64,000 nt of DNA. Origin: an uncultured Desulfovibrio sp. (GTDB lineage: Bacteria; Desulfobacterota; Desulfovibrionia; Desulfovibrionales; Desulfovibrionaceae). The stretch's first letter is position 1. Each line of letters opens with the position of its first letter. A program made the position numbers and the translations under genes. The notes under the pieces are model-generated. The model did no database searches and had not been told where the DNA came from. It saw nothing but the letters and a program-made list of their open reading frames with translations. Location: contig URBN01000007.1 of assembly GCA_900546145.1 (NCBI GenBank), forward strand, positions 25,603-89,602, in the 5' to 3' direction. This document shows positions 40,887 to 49,522 of this stretch, one piece after another.

Positions 40887-42101
40887 ATGCCTGATACCGC
40901 AGATTACACGCTCTCTGACGCCCCGTGGGCGGTCCTCCTCGCTGCCGGCCAGGGCACGCGCCTCATGCGGGCCGCGGGCATGCCCAAGCAGTTTCTCAAA
41001 ACAGCGGGTGTTCCCCTTTTCTGGCTCTCGGCACGCACGTTCCGTCTGGTACCACGTCTTTCCGGCATCGTCTTCGTCTTCCCGCCGGACAGGCTCGGAG
41101 AGTGCGAAAAAATGGTCAGGGAACTCAACGCGGCAGAGCCTCTGGGCCTCGCCATCCGCTGCGCCGCGGGCGGGGAACGCCGACAGGACTCCGTTTTTAA
41201 CGGACTTCTGGCCGTACCGGAAAAAGCCCGGTTCGTGCTTGTCCACGATTCGGCCAGACCCTTCTTTTCCCCCGGACTCGCCGGCCGCGTGCTCAACGCC
41301 CTTGAAGCCGGCGCTCAGGCCGCCATCCCCGGTGTCCCCGTGAAGGACACCATCAAGAAGGTACAGAACGGCATCGTTGTGGATACCCTGCCACGCGCGG
41401 AGCTCATGGCCGTGCAGACGCCTCAGGGCTTCGGCAGGGCGGCCCTCCTCAGGGCCCACAGGGACTGGCAGAAAGCGGGTGACGGGCTCGTCACCGATGA
41501 CGCGGCCCTCATGGAGGCCGCTGGTGCCAGCGTACGCATCGTGGAAGGAGAGGAAGGCAATATGAAGATTACGACTCCAGAGGATCTCAGCCTGCTCAGC
41601 GTAAAACAGGACGGCATGCCCTGCACAGGATTCGGCTACGACGTGCACAGATACGGAGGGACAAGGCCACTCGTCCTCGGCGGTGTGCCCATGGAAGGCG
41701 GTTTTACGGTTGAGGCCCATTCCGACGGAGACGTGCTCCTGCACGCCCTCATGGATGCCCTGCTCGGACTCTCCGGCAAAGGCGACATCGGCGAACTCTT
41801 TCCGGACAGCGATCCCGCCTTCGACGGCATCAGTTCCGCCGTGCTCCTCTCCCGTGTTCTTGATGTCATCCGCGAAAGCGGCGTCATTCTGACTAACGTA
41901 GACTGTACCGTCGTCTGTCAGAAACCAAAGGTCGGGCCGCAGAGGGGCGCTATCCGGCATAATCTCTGCCGGCTCCTCTCCCTTGATCCCGACCAGGTCA
42001 GCGTCAAGGCCACCACAGAAGAAAAACTCGGCTTCACAGGAGATCTCTCGGGCATCAAAGCCTATGCCGTGGCCACAGGCCTCAGAACGCAGCGCAGCTA
42101 G
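40887..42101 (+). CDS. ispDF: IspD-IspF bifunctional isoprenoid enzyme
   Basis: A 404-residue fusion for steps 2 and 4 of the MEP pathway. Residues about 15-235 are the CDP-ME synthase IspD (LLAAGQGTRLMRAAGMPKQ, VHDSARPFF, LMAVQTPQGF). Residues about 243-404 are the MEcPP synthase IspF (GFGYDVHRY metal site, HSDGDVLLHALMDALLG, KATTEEKLGFTG). The fusion is known in several proteobacteria. ATG 40887 was chosen over a longer frame that runs through rnpB. Confidence 0.95.
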   Translation: MPDTADYTLSDAPWAVLLAAGQGTRLMRAAGMPKQFLKTAGVPLFWLSARTFRLVPRLSGIVFVFPPDRLGECEKMVRELNAAEPLGLAIRCAAGGERRQDSVFNGLLAVPEKARFVLVHDSARPFFSPGLAGRVLNALEAGAQAAIPGVPVKDTIKKVQNGIVVDTLPRAELMAVQTPQGFGRAALLRAHRDWQKAGDGLVTDDAALMEAAGASVRIVEGEEGNMKITTPEDLSLLSVKQDGMPCTGFGYDVHRYGGTRPLVLGGVPMEGGFTVEAHSDGDVLLHALMDALLGLSGKGDIGELFPDSDPAFDGISSAVLLSRVLDVIRESGVILTNVDCTVVCQKPKVGPQRGAIRHNLCRLLSLDPDQVSVKATTEEKLGFTGDLSGIKAYAVATGLRTQRS

Positions 42102-42138
42102 CCCCGGCTCTTCCGTGCCGGCCTTACGGAAGGAAACG

Positions 42139-42158
42139 GAAAGGAGACGGCTCCTTTC
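42139..42158 (+). terminator. Weak hairpin after ispDF
   Basis: GAAAGGAG (42139-42146) pairs with CTCCTTTC (42151-42158) around ACGG. Only a short T-containing tail follows, so termination would be inefficient. Confidence 0.35.
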
Positions 42159-42315
42159 TCACCCAGCCTCCCTCCCGTAACGCCCCCGGAACTCTATTCC
42201 TTGCATCATGCAGGAAAAAGTGTCTTAATAAATCTGCTTGCTGTTATTTCTTCCGGAACAACTCCTTTCCCGTTCTTCCCGGACAGCACAGCCGTATTCT
42301 TCCAGGAGCTCTATT

Positions 42316-44004
42316 GTGCCTGATACCTTCCCCACGCCTTGGCTGAACAAATATAAAGAATTCCACATATCCCATGACGTCCCGGTTTTTGACCGGCCCC
42401 TTTACGCGGCTCTTGACGACGCAGCCCGTGATTATCCCGACCGTCCTGCCATCCTTTATGGGGATTCACGCATTTCCTATAAGCGGCTCCACATGCTCGC
42501 AGAACGCTTTTCCGCTTCCCTGCACCGCCTGGGACTCAAAAAGGGCGATCGTGTGGCTCTCATGCTTCCCAACCTTCCGCAGACTGTTGTCGCATACTGG
42601 GGTATTCTGAAATGCGGCGGCGTGGTCGTCATGACAAACCCTCTGTATATGGAAACAGAGCTCATCGGTCACCTGAACGATGCGGGCTGCCGCTTCATGA
42701 TCCTGCTTGATACCTACTGTGCCAAGGTGACCGCACTCAGAGACAGGCTTCCTGTTGAGAAGTTCATCGTGACGGCCGCAACGGACGCGGTCGACGGTAC
42801 GGGAATTCAGCCCGTCGAGCCCAAAAACCCGCGCGTCAAGCCGCATGTCATCAGTTACGGCCCGCATGTACTGCCGTTTCTCGCCCTCCTCGTGGGAGAT
42901 GAACAGTATACCTGTCCCATCGAGGATCCCATACACACGGTGGCCATGCTGCAATACACCGGCGGCACAACGGGAACCCCCAAAGGCGTCATGCTTACAC
43001 ACGCCAATCTGGGGACTGATGCTGCGATCATGGTTGCCCACCTGCACATGAAGAAAGAAGACAGGCACATCTTTCTCTCCATCATGCCTTTCTTCCACGT
43101 GTACGGGCTTTCTCTCTGCTGCATTGATCCGGTCTTTCTTGCCGCGGCCACGATTCCCGTACCGCACTATTCCCCTGCGGATTCCCTGAATCTCATCAGC
43201 CGATTCCGTCCGACAGTGTTCCCCAGCGCCCCATCGGTCTTCACTTCGCTCCTGCAGCAGAAAACGCTGGAAAAATACGATCTCACGTCCATACAGATCT
43301 GCATGTCCGGCTCCGCTCCTCTGCCGTATGACGTCCTCGAACGTTTTCAGCAGATCACCGGCTCCCGTATCATGGAAGGTTATGGTCTCTCCGAGGCCTC
43401 ACCCGTCACGCATTTCAACGCCATCGAGCTGACAAAGGATTCCTCCATCGGCATGCCCCTGCCTGATACGGACGCCTGCATCGTCGACACGGAAACGGGC
43501 ACGAAACTCATGCCCGCCGGGAAGCTGGGAGAACTGATTATCCGCGGCCCCCAGGTCATGCTCGGCTACTGGAACAAGCCTGAGGAGACAAAGAACACGC
43601 TGCGGGACGGATGGCTCTACACCGGCGATATCGCATATATGGACGAAGACGGCTATTTCTTCATCATGGACCGCAAAAAAGACATGGCCCTGGTGGGCGG
43701 CTACAATGTCTATCCACGCGAGGTGGATGAAGTGCTCATGTCCCATCCCGGCATTGAGGAAGCTGTCACCATCGGTGTGCCCGATCCCATACGCGGCGAG
43801 ACCATCAAGGCTTTCATCGTCCCCGGAGCAGGCGTTAAGCTGAGAGCGTCCGAAATCGTCGCCTGGTGCCGCGCCCGTCTCGCATCCTACAAGGTCCCCC
43901 GCTCCATCGAATTCCGGGACAGCCTCCCCAGGACCCAGGTGGGCAAGATCCTGCGCCGCACTCTCAGGGAAGAGGAAATCCGCAAGCACCAGAACAAAGC
44001 CTGA
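42316..44004 (+). CDS. fadD: Long-chain fatty-acid-CoA ligase
   Basis: A 562-residue AMP-forming ligase activating fatty acids to acyl-CoA via acyl-AMP. Signatures: P-loop YTGGTTGTPKGVMLTHANL, EGYGLSEASPVTH, YTGDIAYMDEDGYFFIMDR and the C-terminal Lys motif PRTQVGKILRR. The GTG at 42316 fits the preceding AGGAGCTCTATT; no upstream ATG is plausible. TTGCAT and TTAATA near 42202-42231 may be its promoter. Substrate chain length is not readable from the sequence. Confidence 0.92.
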   Translation: MPDTFPTPWLNKYKEFHISHDVPVFDRPLYAALDDAARDYPDRPAILYGDSRISYKRLHMLAERFSASLHRLGLKKGDRVALMLPNLPQTVVAYWGILKCGGVVVMTNPLYMETELIGHLNDAGCRFMILLDTYCAKVTALRDRLPVEKFIVTAATDAVDGTGIQPVEPKNPRVKPHVISYGPHVLPFLALLVGDEQYTCPIEDPIHTVAMLQYTGGTTGTPKGVMLTHANLGTDAAIMVAHLHMKKEDRHIFLSIMPFFHVYGLSLCCIDPVFLAAATIPVPHYSPADSLNLISRFRPTVFPSAPSVFTSLLQQKTLEKYDLTSIQICMSGSAPLPYDVLERFQQITGSRIMEGYGLSEASPVTHFNAIELTKDSSIGMPLPDTDACIVDTETGTKLMPAGKLGELIIRGPQVMLGYWNKPEETKNTLRDGWLYTGDIAYMDEDGYFFIMDRKKDMALVGGYNVYPREVDEVLMSHPGIEEAVTIGVPDPIRGETIKAFIVPGAGVKLRASEIVAWCRARLASYKVPRSIEFRDSLPRTQVGKILRRTLREEEIRKHQNKA

Positions 44005-44276
44005 TTCAGAAAAAAGGCGGATACGCCCCATCTGAAACTATCGGATAAGAGGGAGTTCCCGTTCTTTTACACCTCAGCGTATGCCATCCGGCACACGGCG
44101 GGTTCCTGACTTTCATATATCTGCAGATAACAGCCGGGCATTGTTTTATAGCTGTGCCCGGCTGTTTTTGTTATCCGGCTGGAAGTTGTGTCGTTGTTTT
44201 CCCCGTACGCACAGATACTCCCGCTTTCCCGCAGCCAGGTCAGCCACGGAATTTTACGCACCAGAAGCCCTGACGA

Positions 44277-44316
44277 ATAAAAAAGGCGGCCGGACTCAAA
44301 AAGCCGGCCGCCTTTC
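44277..44316. terminator. Bidirectional terminator
   Basis: GGCGGCCGG (44285-44293) pairs with CCGGCCGCC (44304-44312), flanked by an A-run on the left and TTTCTGTTT on the right. It lies 20 bases past the end of the minus-strand secreted-protein gene and can also stop plus-strand transcripts. The rest of 44005-44336 shows no gene. Confidence 0.8.
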
Positions 44317-44336
44317 TGTTTGTGCGTACAAAATTT

Positions 44337-44945
44337 CTATTTCAGGCCCTTGGTGGCGGACCAGCGGATAAAGTCACCGCCCAGCATATCATCACCGGGG
44401 TTCCAGCAGTGCTTCTCACCTCTTGCCGTCACGCAGACAGCCTCGGTGGGCAGGCCGTCATCGGAAAGGACGCGCAGGACATAGGCCTCGTTGGCGTTCA
44501 TGAAACGGCGTACCGAGGGAGAAGCCGAAAGTTCCAGCTTTCCATCCTTGTTGTGGATATCGTACACTTCCAGAATGGACTCGTTTGACAGGGGAAGAAT
44601 AGCGTAGGCGCTCTCATTGGGACCCAGATTGTCCACATTTGTCTCGCCCACGAAATTCACGAGAGCCAGGGAAAGCTGCAGAGCCGGAAGTTCTGTCCGG
44701 GTCGCCAGATGGCGCACCATGGCCACCGGCGGCGTGAAATCGGGAAGCGACGGATTCTTCAGCGCGGAGACGCCCGGAGCCGGAGCAGCTGACCGGGCTT
44801 CCTGCGGCTCAGAAACCTGGGAAGAAGCGGACTGCGCCGCCCCGTTCCCCTGCGTCACTGCGTCAGCCTGAACAGGATTGGCTATGAGCAGGGCGCATAC
44901 CGGAAGACAGGCGGCAAAAAGACGGAATGTCATAAGTTTGTGCAC
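44337..44945 (-). CDS. Secreted protein of unknown function
   Basis: A 202-residue protein with a signal peptide (LFAACLPVCALLIANPVQA, cleavage after residue about 28), a Ser/Ala/Gln-rich linker and a folded domain from about 75 (ATRTELPALQLSLALVNFVG). Two Cys near the C terminus (AVCVTARGEKHCW) may form a disulfide. GTG 44945 lies seven bases after AAGGAGA; ATG 44933 is the alternative. Upstream on the minus strand an extended -10 box TGCTAGAAT (44970-44978) is visible. No family is recognised. Confidence 0.65.
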   Translation of the reverse strand: MHKLMTFRLFAACLPVCALLIANPVQADAVTQGNGAAQSASSQVSEPQEARSAAPAPGVSALKNPSLPDFTPPVAMVRHLATRTELPALQLSLALVNFVGETNVDNLGPNESAYAILPLSNESILEVYDIHNKDGKLELSASPSVRRFMNANEAYVLRVLSDDGLPTEAVCVTARGEKHCWNPGDDMLGGDFIRWSATKGLK

Positions 44946-45109
44946 TGTAGCTCTCCTTATTGGACGGAGATTCTAGCATAAAATTGCTCGCGAAGGAACC
45001 TTTTATGAGCCAGCTTTCCGGCTGATTTCATGCTCTTCCCAGACTCAGCACACTAATCCCCCCTCCAGGCAGGCATCCGGCCGGCGCCGGAAGAAGGGAC
45101 ACCGGCATC

Positions 45110-45991
45110 TCAGGAGAATCTGTTTTGCAGCTCCCCCCTGTTTTCCCCTTTTCCCTTCAGACCGAGAAGAATACACAGCCGCGACAAAGTCTCGTCGATA
45201 TACCCGTCTATTCCGAAAGACTGTTCCCGTATTGCCTCTGGAATATACAGCCTGCCCCGATTTACCGTTACATAGGTGGAGAGCGGTGCCTGAGCCACGA
45301 AACGCATGAGCGGCGCCTTGGTCAGCTGATTGTTCGGCCCTATGCCAAGTTCCAGGACGACGGTCTTCCTGCCGGCGCTGCGTCCGAGGAACTCTCTGAA
45401 CCTGGTGCGTGCACCCAGATCCGTCACAAAGGCGTCTCCTGCCGACATGTGCACGCGCATGGGAGCGCCGCAGTGGGGACACACGGGCAGAAGTTCGGAC
45501 GGGACGCATCCGTCCTTCTCAAGAGCAGCCATTTTCCCTGCCAGTTCTCCGCACGGGTACAGAGCGCCATGGCAGCCGCGGGAGCACTGCATGGCAAGCC
45601 AGGTTCCTTCCACCTCATAAATATTTTCAGGAGCGAAGCCGGTCATTTCAAAATGGCATTCGCCATTGGTCGTAAGGACGAAACAGTCTTTTCCTCCGGA
45701 GATCGCTCTGAGGTCCCGCATGCAGGCGCTGAGACTGTAACCAATACAGTAGTGCCGGATAAGGCGGCTCCAGAACCCCCAGTATTCCTCCTCCGAAGGC
45801 CATCTGGCTAACATCCCGTCGAGAATACAGGAAATACCATATCTGTATTTCAGATCTCCGAAAAGCTCCTCAAAAGCCCTGTTGTCCGCAAAGAGATGCA
45901 GACCTTCCGTGATGGACAGGCCGTTGCCAGCTCCGATGAGGAGGGCATCGGCTCCGGCAATCCTCTCAGCTATTTCCTCAAACTCAGCCAT
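45110..45991 (-). CDS. Divergent Sir2-family protein (second of a tandem pair)
   Basis: A 293-residue sirtuin-like protein. The NAD-binding start is DALLIGAGNGLSITEG, the cofactor loop LTTNGECHF (usually TQNxDxLH), and two CxxC-like pairs (QCSRGCHG, PVCPHCGAP) form the zinc module. The position of the catalytic His (usually ELHG) reads EVEG, so Glu replaces His. This fits sirtuins devoted to ADP-ribosyl transfer or NAD cleavage rather than deacetylation. The start ATG overlaps the previous gene by eight bases. Confidence 0.72.
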   Translation of the reverse strand: MAEFEEIAERIAGADALLIGAGNGLSITEGLHLFADNRAFEELFGDLKYRYGISCILDGMLARWPSEEEYWGFWSRLIRHYCIGYSLSACMRDLRAISGGKDCFVLTTNGECHFEMTGFAPENIYEVEGTWLAMQCSRGCHGALYPCGELAGKMAALEKDGCVPSELLPVCPHCGAPMRVHMSAGDAFVTDLGARTRFREFLGRSAGRKTVVLELGIGPNNQLTKAPLMRFVAQAPLSTYVTVNRGRLYIPEAIREQSFGIDGYIDETLSRLCILLGLKGKGENRGELQNRFS

Positions 45992-46994
45992 TATTTTCTC
46001 CGTTTGTTCCTGAAGCCACGGAAAGGAGACCCGCCGTTTTGAGGCGCGCGGCGTCAGCGAGTACCCTGCCGATATCATTGAGAATAACCATGCCCCTGTC
46101 CTCTATTTCCACGGGCAGATAGCCGTAACGGTTATTGACGGAGATGTAGCTTGTCTGCGGAAGGGTCAGCGTCAGGTACCAGAATGGTTCCTGTATGAAC
46201 ATGGGAGTGAGCCGACCCACTCCAAGTTCCAGGAAAAGAATCTTCTTCTCCCTGTGGACACTGAGGTATTCCGAAACTTTGGCGTATTCGCCCTCATATT
46301 TAGTTCCTTCCAGAAAATTGCCGTATCCCCTCACCCAGGGAAAAGCCTCGCCCCCGCAGTGCGGACAGCGGGGAATCATTTCCGGGGGAATGGATGTACC
46401 GTCTCCCATAGCCTCAAACATCCCGTCAATAAGCTTCTCCGCGTTCCACGTGTCATCGCTGCAACACCTGGCACACTGCATGAAGCGGTGATCGCCCTGA
46501 ATCTCGCTGACTTCGGCTTCAGGGTAAAGTTTAACGAACTGCGTGTCCTGATTCGTTGTCAGGATGTAGAAATCCTTCCCCCTGAGCAGGATATCCAGAT
46601 CCCTGTACGGCGCACGCAGAGGCGCGTGCAGCGTGGTGTGAAGAAATGTGGCGAGATATCCCCATCGTTCCTCCGGACTCCTGAAAGGACTGTGCATCCC
46701 CGCAAAGGCGCCCTTAAAATGATACTTCTCCGCAAATTTCCCAAAATGCTCCCTGAACGAAGGAGTGTCGGTATAATAAAAATCCCCTCCGCCAGCGGCG
46801 GAAAGCCCTGACGCGCCACCCACAATGACGCAGTCGGCTTCTTCCACGCTTCTGACAAGGCGGGCTATCTGATCGGCATAGGGGGCGGCCGGTTTCTCTG
46901 AGAGCTGATATGGCGTACCGCCAGCCGCGTACACCTCATGATAGCGCACATAATTATCCTGAGTTCTGACGACGAGTTTTTCGTACTGGGTCAC
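45984..46994 (-). CDS. Divergent Sir2-family protein (first of a tandem pair)
   Basis: A 336-residue sirtuin-like protein. About 50 residues precede the Rossmann start VIVGGASGLSAAGG; then comes LTTNQDTQFVKLY, and the zinc module QCARCCSDD / PRCPHCGGE. The canonical ELHG catalytic site reads EIQGDHRFMQC, so Gln replaces the general-base His. The described macrodomain-linked SirTM ADP-ribosylating sirtuins also depart from His here, to my knowledge. No macrodomain gene is adjacent. It is divergent from the Rrf2 regulator and overlaps the second sirtuin gene. Confidence 0.72.
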   Translation of the reverse strand: MTQYEKLVVRTQDNYVRYHEVYAAGGTPYQLSEKPAAPYADQIARLVRSVEEADCVIVGGASGLSAAGGGDFYYTDTPSFREHFGKFAEKYHFKGAFAGMHSPFRSPEERWGYLATFLHTTLHAPLRAPYRDLDILLRGKDFYILTTNQDTQFVKLYPEAEVSEIQGDHRFMQCARCCSDDTWNAEKLIDGMFEAMGDGTSIPPEMIPRCPHCGGEAFPWVRGYGNFLEGTKYEGEYAKVSEYLSVHREKKILFLELGVGRLTPMFIQEPFWYLTLTLPQTSYISVNNRYGYLPVEIEDRGMVILNDIGRVLADAARLKTAGLLSVASGTNGENNG

Positions 46995-47008
46995 AGAGGG
47001 CCTCCTGC

Positions 47009-47039
47009 TTTTGTTGTAAGTTTATTTTTACTAACAAAA
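47009..47039. promoter_or_regulatory. Dyad operator between the sirtuin pair and the Rrf2 gene
   Basis: TTTTGTT (47009-47015) and AACAAAA (47033-47039) form an inverted repeat, extended by GTAA/TTAC inside. It lies 15 bases upstream of the first sirtuin gene and 69 bases before the Rrf2 gene, a natural place for autoregulation and joint control. Confidence 0.55.
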
Positions 47040-47107
47040 CAGATATCCACTTCTTGCCCACCTGTCAACATGCTGTTAAAATAAAATTATCAATCAGGGG
47101 AACCGCC

Positions 47108-47596
47108 ATGAAAATCTCAACCAAAGTCAGCGATGCCGTACATATTCTTGCCTTCATCGCACTCAACCGGAATGAAGCCCTGACGAGCCAGCGCATTGCG
47201 GAAAGCATACGGACGAATCCGGGCTGCGTACGCCAGATCATGGGAAGCCTGCGCAGGTACGGACTCATGACAAGCGTGCAGGGACACGCCAGGCCGGCTC
47301 TTTCGCGCGCGCCGGCGGACATCAGTCTTCTTGATATTTACAGGGCCATGGAAGGCGGAAAGCCTCTGCTTCATCTCGACACGCATACCAACCCCGAATG
47401 CGGCGTCGGCGTCAACATACAGCTTGCCCTGCAGGATTACTTTGACCGGGTGCAGGACCGCGCGGAAGACGAAATGAGCCGTATCACACTGCAGGATGTG
47501 CTGGATCGCTATGAGGAAAAGATCAGGCTCCTTCCCTCTGGGAATACGCACGCAGGCAAAGGACGTACGGCAGCAGTCCAGCAGACAGAATCCTGA
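47108..47596 (+). CDS. Rrf2-family transcriptional regulator (YwnA-like)
   Basis: A 162-residue winged-helix regulator: KISTKVSDAVHILAFIALNR, then the recognition part TSQRIAESIRTNPGCVRQIM and the wing GLMTSVQGHARPAL, followed by LLDIYRAMEG. The three clustered Cys that hold an Fe-S cluster in IscR/NsrR are absent; only PGCVR and PECGV Cys remain, so redox sensing by thiols is possible. It is divergent from the sirtuin pair and probably controls it. ATG 47108 follows AGGGGAA. Confidence 0.85.
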   Translation: MKISTKVSDAVHILAFIALNRNEALTSQRIAESIRTNPGCVRQIMGSLRRYGLMTSVQGHARPALSRAPADISLLDIYRAMEGGKPLLHLDTHTNPECGVGVNIQLALQDYFDRVQDRAEDEMSRITLQDVLDRYEEKIRLLPSGNTHAGKGRTAAVQQTES

Positions 47597-47827
47597 CAGG
47601 CAGGAGAGCTTCCCAGAGCCTCATATTCCGGTGTTATCCGCAGAATTTATCCCTGGCATATTCTTTCATTTTCGCGCCTGGCAAGGTAGACTCATTAACT
47701 ATAAAGGCAACACGGGCTGCCCCCCTGAATCCTCCGGCCCAGGCCGGCAGAATACAACCTCTGTGGCAGCCTTCCGCCCCGGTCCGGGGCCATCGGGATT
47801 TTCCCAAACTTTTTCAGGAGAAGCACA

Positions 47828-48553
47828 ATGAAAGCTTTTAAACTCGCTTTACCTCTTGTTCTCGGCATGTCACTCGCTGCCGGTTCCGCCATGGCTGCAG
47901 ACGGAGAAAAAACTCCCGGCAGTCCCTGCCCCGCGGCTTCCAACTCTCCCTGCCCCGGCCAGCAGAGCAATCCCTGTCCTGCGGCTCCGAACGGTCCCTG
48001 CGCTGATCAGCAGGGCGCGCCCTGCGTCAAGTCCCCTGCTTTCCAGGGTCCCTGCCCGGGCCAGAACGCGGGCTTCCGCCTGTCTGACGAAGGCAGCGCC
48101 AGATATGAAAAAATCGTCAAGGAATACATTGGGCCCATGCGCAAGCTGAAAGATGAACTTTTCGTGAAAAAAGCCCAGCTGCAGGCCCTCGAGAATGCCA
48201 AAGATCCCGATATGAAGGCTGTGACGGAAACGGCTTCTGCCGTCGTCATTCTCAGGAACAAACTCAGCGCCCTTCATTCTGAAATGGAGCAGCGCATCAT
48301 GAAGGAAGTCATCGAGCCAGAGCGCAAGGCTGCTGCGGCCCAGACCGCCCCGGCCGCTAACAAGCCTGCCGAGCAGAAGGCGCCCGCCGAAGCCGCTAAC
48401 AAGCCCGCCGAGCAGAAGGCGCCCGCCGAAACCGCCAATAAGCCCACTGAACAGAAGGCGCCCGCCGAGGCTGCCAATAAGCCCGATCCCAGGAAGAAGA
48501 TGGCCAAGGAAGAAAAGCCCCAGCGCCGTACTTTCCTGGGTATTTCATTCTAA
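47828..48553 (+). CDS. ZraP/Spy-like periplasmic protein with Cys-Pro and Ala/Pro/Glu/Lys repeats
   Basis: A 241-residue secreted protein. Signal peptide residues 1-23 (LPLVLGMSLAAGSAMA). Residues 30-75 contain six Cys in PCP/PC motifs (SPCPAAS, SPCPGQQ, NPCPAAP, GPCADQQ, APCVKS, GPCPGQ). Residues about 85-165 are the helical ZraP-type core (RLSDEGSARYEKIVKEY, LFVKKAQLQALENA). The tail is four copies of a 13-residue KPAEQKAPAEAAN-type repeat. ZraP is a zinc-linked periplasmic chaperone; the Cys region suggests metal binding. Paralogues lie at 49523-51481. Confidence 0.75.
   Translation: MKAFKLALPLVLGMSLAAGSAMAADGEKTPGSPCPAASNSPCPGQQSNPCPAAPNGPCADQQGAPCVKSPAFQGPCPGQNAGFRLSDEGSARYEKIVKEYIGPMRKLKDELFVKKAQLQALENAKDPDMKAVTETASAVVILRNKLSALHSEMEQRIMKEVIEPERKAAAAQTAPAANKPAEQKAPAEAANKPAEQKAPAETANKPTEQKAPAEAANKPDPRKKMAKEEKPQRRTFLGISF
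48353..48487 (+). repeat. 39-base in-frame tandem repeats in the first ZraP-like gene
   Basis: Three to four copies of a 39-base unit coding for a 13-residue Pro/Ala/Glu/Lys repeat. Copies differ at a few bases, mostly keeping the protein sequence. Confidence 0.8.
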
Positions 48554-48575
48554 ATTTCATGACAATTGAATAAAA

Positions 48576-48617
48576 CAGAAGGGCTTTCCGGCAGACCGGA
48601 AAGCCCTTCTGTTTTTC
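48576..48617. terminator. Bidirectional terminator between convergent genes
   Basis: CAGAAGGGCTTTCCGG (48576-48591) pairs perfectly with CCGGAAAGCCCTTCTG (48596-48611), followed by TTTTTC on the plus strand and TTTTATTC on the minus strand. Confidence 0.9.
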
Positions 48618-48683
48618 TGACCGGCGACGTTCTGAAACAGTCCGGCACATTCCTCTCTGCCCTGGGATCAAAAAAGAACGTCT

Positions 48684-49133
48684 TCAGAGACTCAGATACA
48701 CAAGGAAATTCATCTCCGGATCCTCGAGCTCGAAGATCTCTCTGTGCCACACGGGCTTTCCCTGCTCTGTCTCTGTATCCCGGTAGAAATACTCATGTTC
48801 TTTTTCATAGAGCCTGCGCTGCGAGCGTCTGTCCCTGTAATAGGTGTAGCAGGCCATCAGGTTGAGCCCAGTGCTGCCGTAATCGAGCATAGCCGCGGAT
48901 TCCTCATCGATGGTTGTGCCGAAGAGGCCGATGCCGTGGCTGACAAATTCCTTCTTCATTATCCACCAGTAATAGCCGAAAGCCATGTACTGCTTTGGAT
49001 CGCCACGCAGCTCCTTTTCGAAAACTTTCAAAAAATCTTTCTGCCACTCCCCGTCAGGAACAGCTCCGTTATGAGAGGCCTCGCGAATCAATGGAAGGAG
49101 TTCTTCCCCCTCCGGTTTCCTGATGATGATCAT
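48684..49133 (-). CDS. Small cytosolic protein of unknown function
   Basis: A 149-residue protein without signal peptide, rich in aromatic residues (GYYWWIMKKEF, ACYTYYRDRR, HEYFYRDTE). ATG 49133 was chosen because AGGAGG sits six bases upstream; ATG 49139 is directly on the ribosome site. No family is recognised. It shares the strand of the secreted cluster but has its own promoter region and is separated from it by hairpins. Confidence 0.6.
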   Translation of the reverse strand: MIIIRKPEGEELLPLIREASHNGAVPDGEWQKDFLKVFEKELRGDPKQYMAFGYYWWIMKKEFVSHGIGLFGTTIDEESAAMLDYGSTGLNLMACYTYYRDRRSQRRLYEKEHEYFYRDTETEQGKPVWHREIFELEDPEMNFLVYLSL

Positions 49134-49199
49134 CCGCATCCTCCTCGCTAAAAATCCGAATCTGCGTGAACATCCCACAGACTGAGTTTCCGGTCCGCA

Positions 49200-49246
49200 A
49201 TTTTATCTGCGGGGAGAAGAAAATCAACGAAAGCCTGCCCCCCCCC
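49200..49246 (-). promoter_or_regulatory. Promoter with adjacent nine-base C/G tract
   Basis: On the minus strand TTGATT (49222-49227), 16 bases and TAAAAT (49200-49205) form a plausible promoter for the 48684-49133 gene. A run of nine C (G on the coding strand) at 49238-49246 sits 11 bases upstream of the -35 box. Confidence 0.45.
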
Positions 49247-49361
49247 ATTTCCACTCATGGGTGCGGCCATCTGTTCAGAAGGCGGACTCCGTCATCGAGC
49301 TCGTATGAGGCTTTCCCGTACCATCGGCGAAGAATACGCTGAATCATTCTTCGCCAGACAC

Positions 49362-49395
49362 AAAAAAAAAAGCACCGGAAAGGCCTTTCCGATGC
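49362..49395 (-). terminator. Terminator closing the secreted-protein operon
   Basis: On the minus strand GCATCGGAAAGG pairs with CCTTTCCGGTGC and is followed by ten T residues (49362-49371). Two more hairpins lie between it and the last gene: GGGGAAGCGGAA/TTCCGCTTCCCC (49420-49445) and CCGCCGGC/GCCGGCGG (about 49461-49487). No gene is seen in 49134-49522. Confidence 0.8.
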
Positions 49396-49522
49396 CTGAA
49401 AAAAGAAGAGGATGTCTTCGGGGAAGCGGAAAATTCCGCTTCCCCTGAGACTGTATTGTCCGCCGCCGGCAGGAAATCCCGGCCGGCGGAGAACTATTGT
49501 CCGCGCTGAGGCGCGCAGTCTG

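Noticed and set aside
47655..47672. Sigma-54-like TGGCATATTCTTTCAT upstream of the first ZraP-like gene
   Set aside because: The -12 GC is missing (CA), so it is not counted although the gene family would fit.
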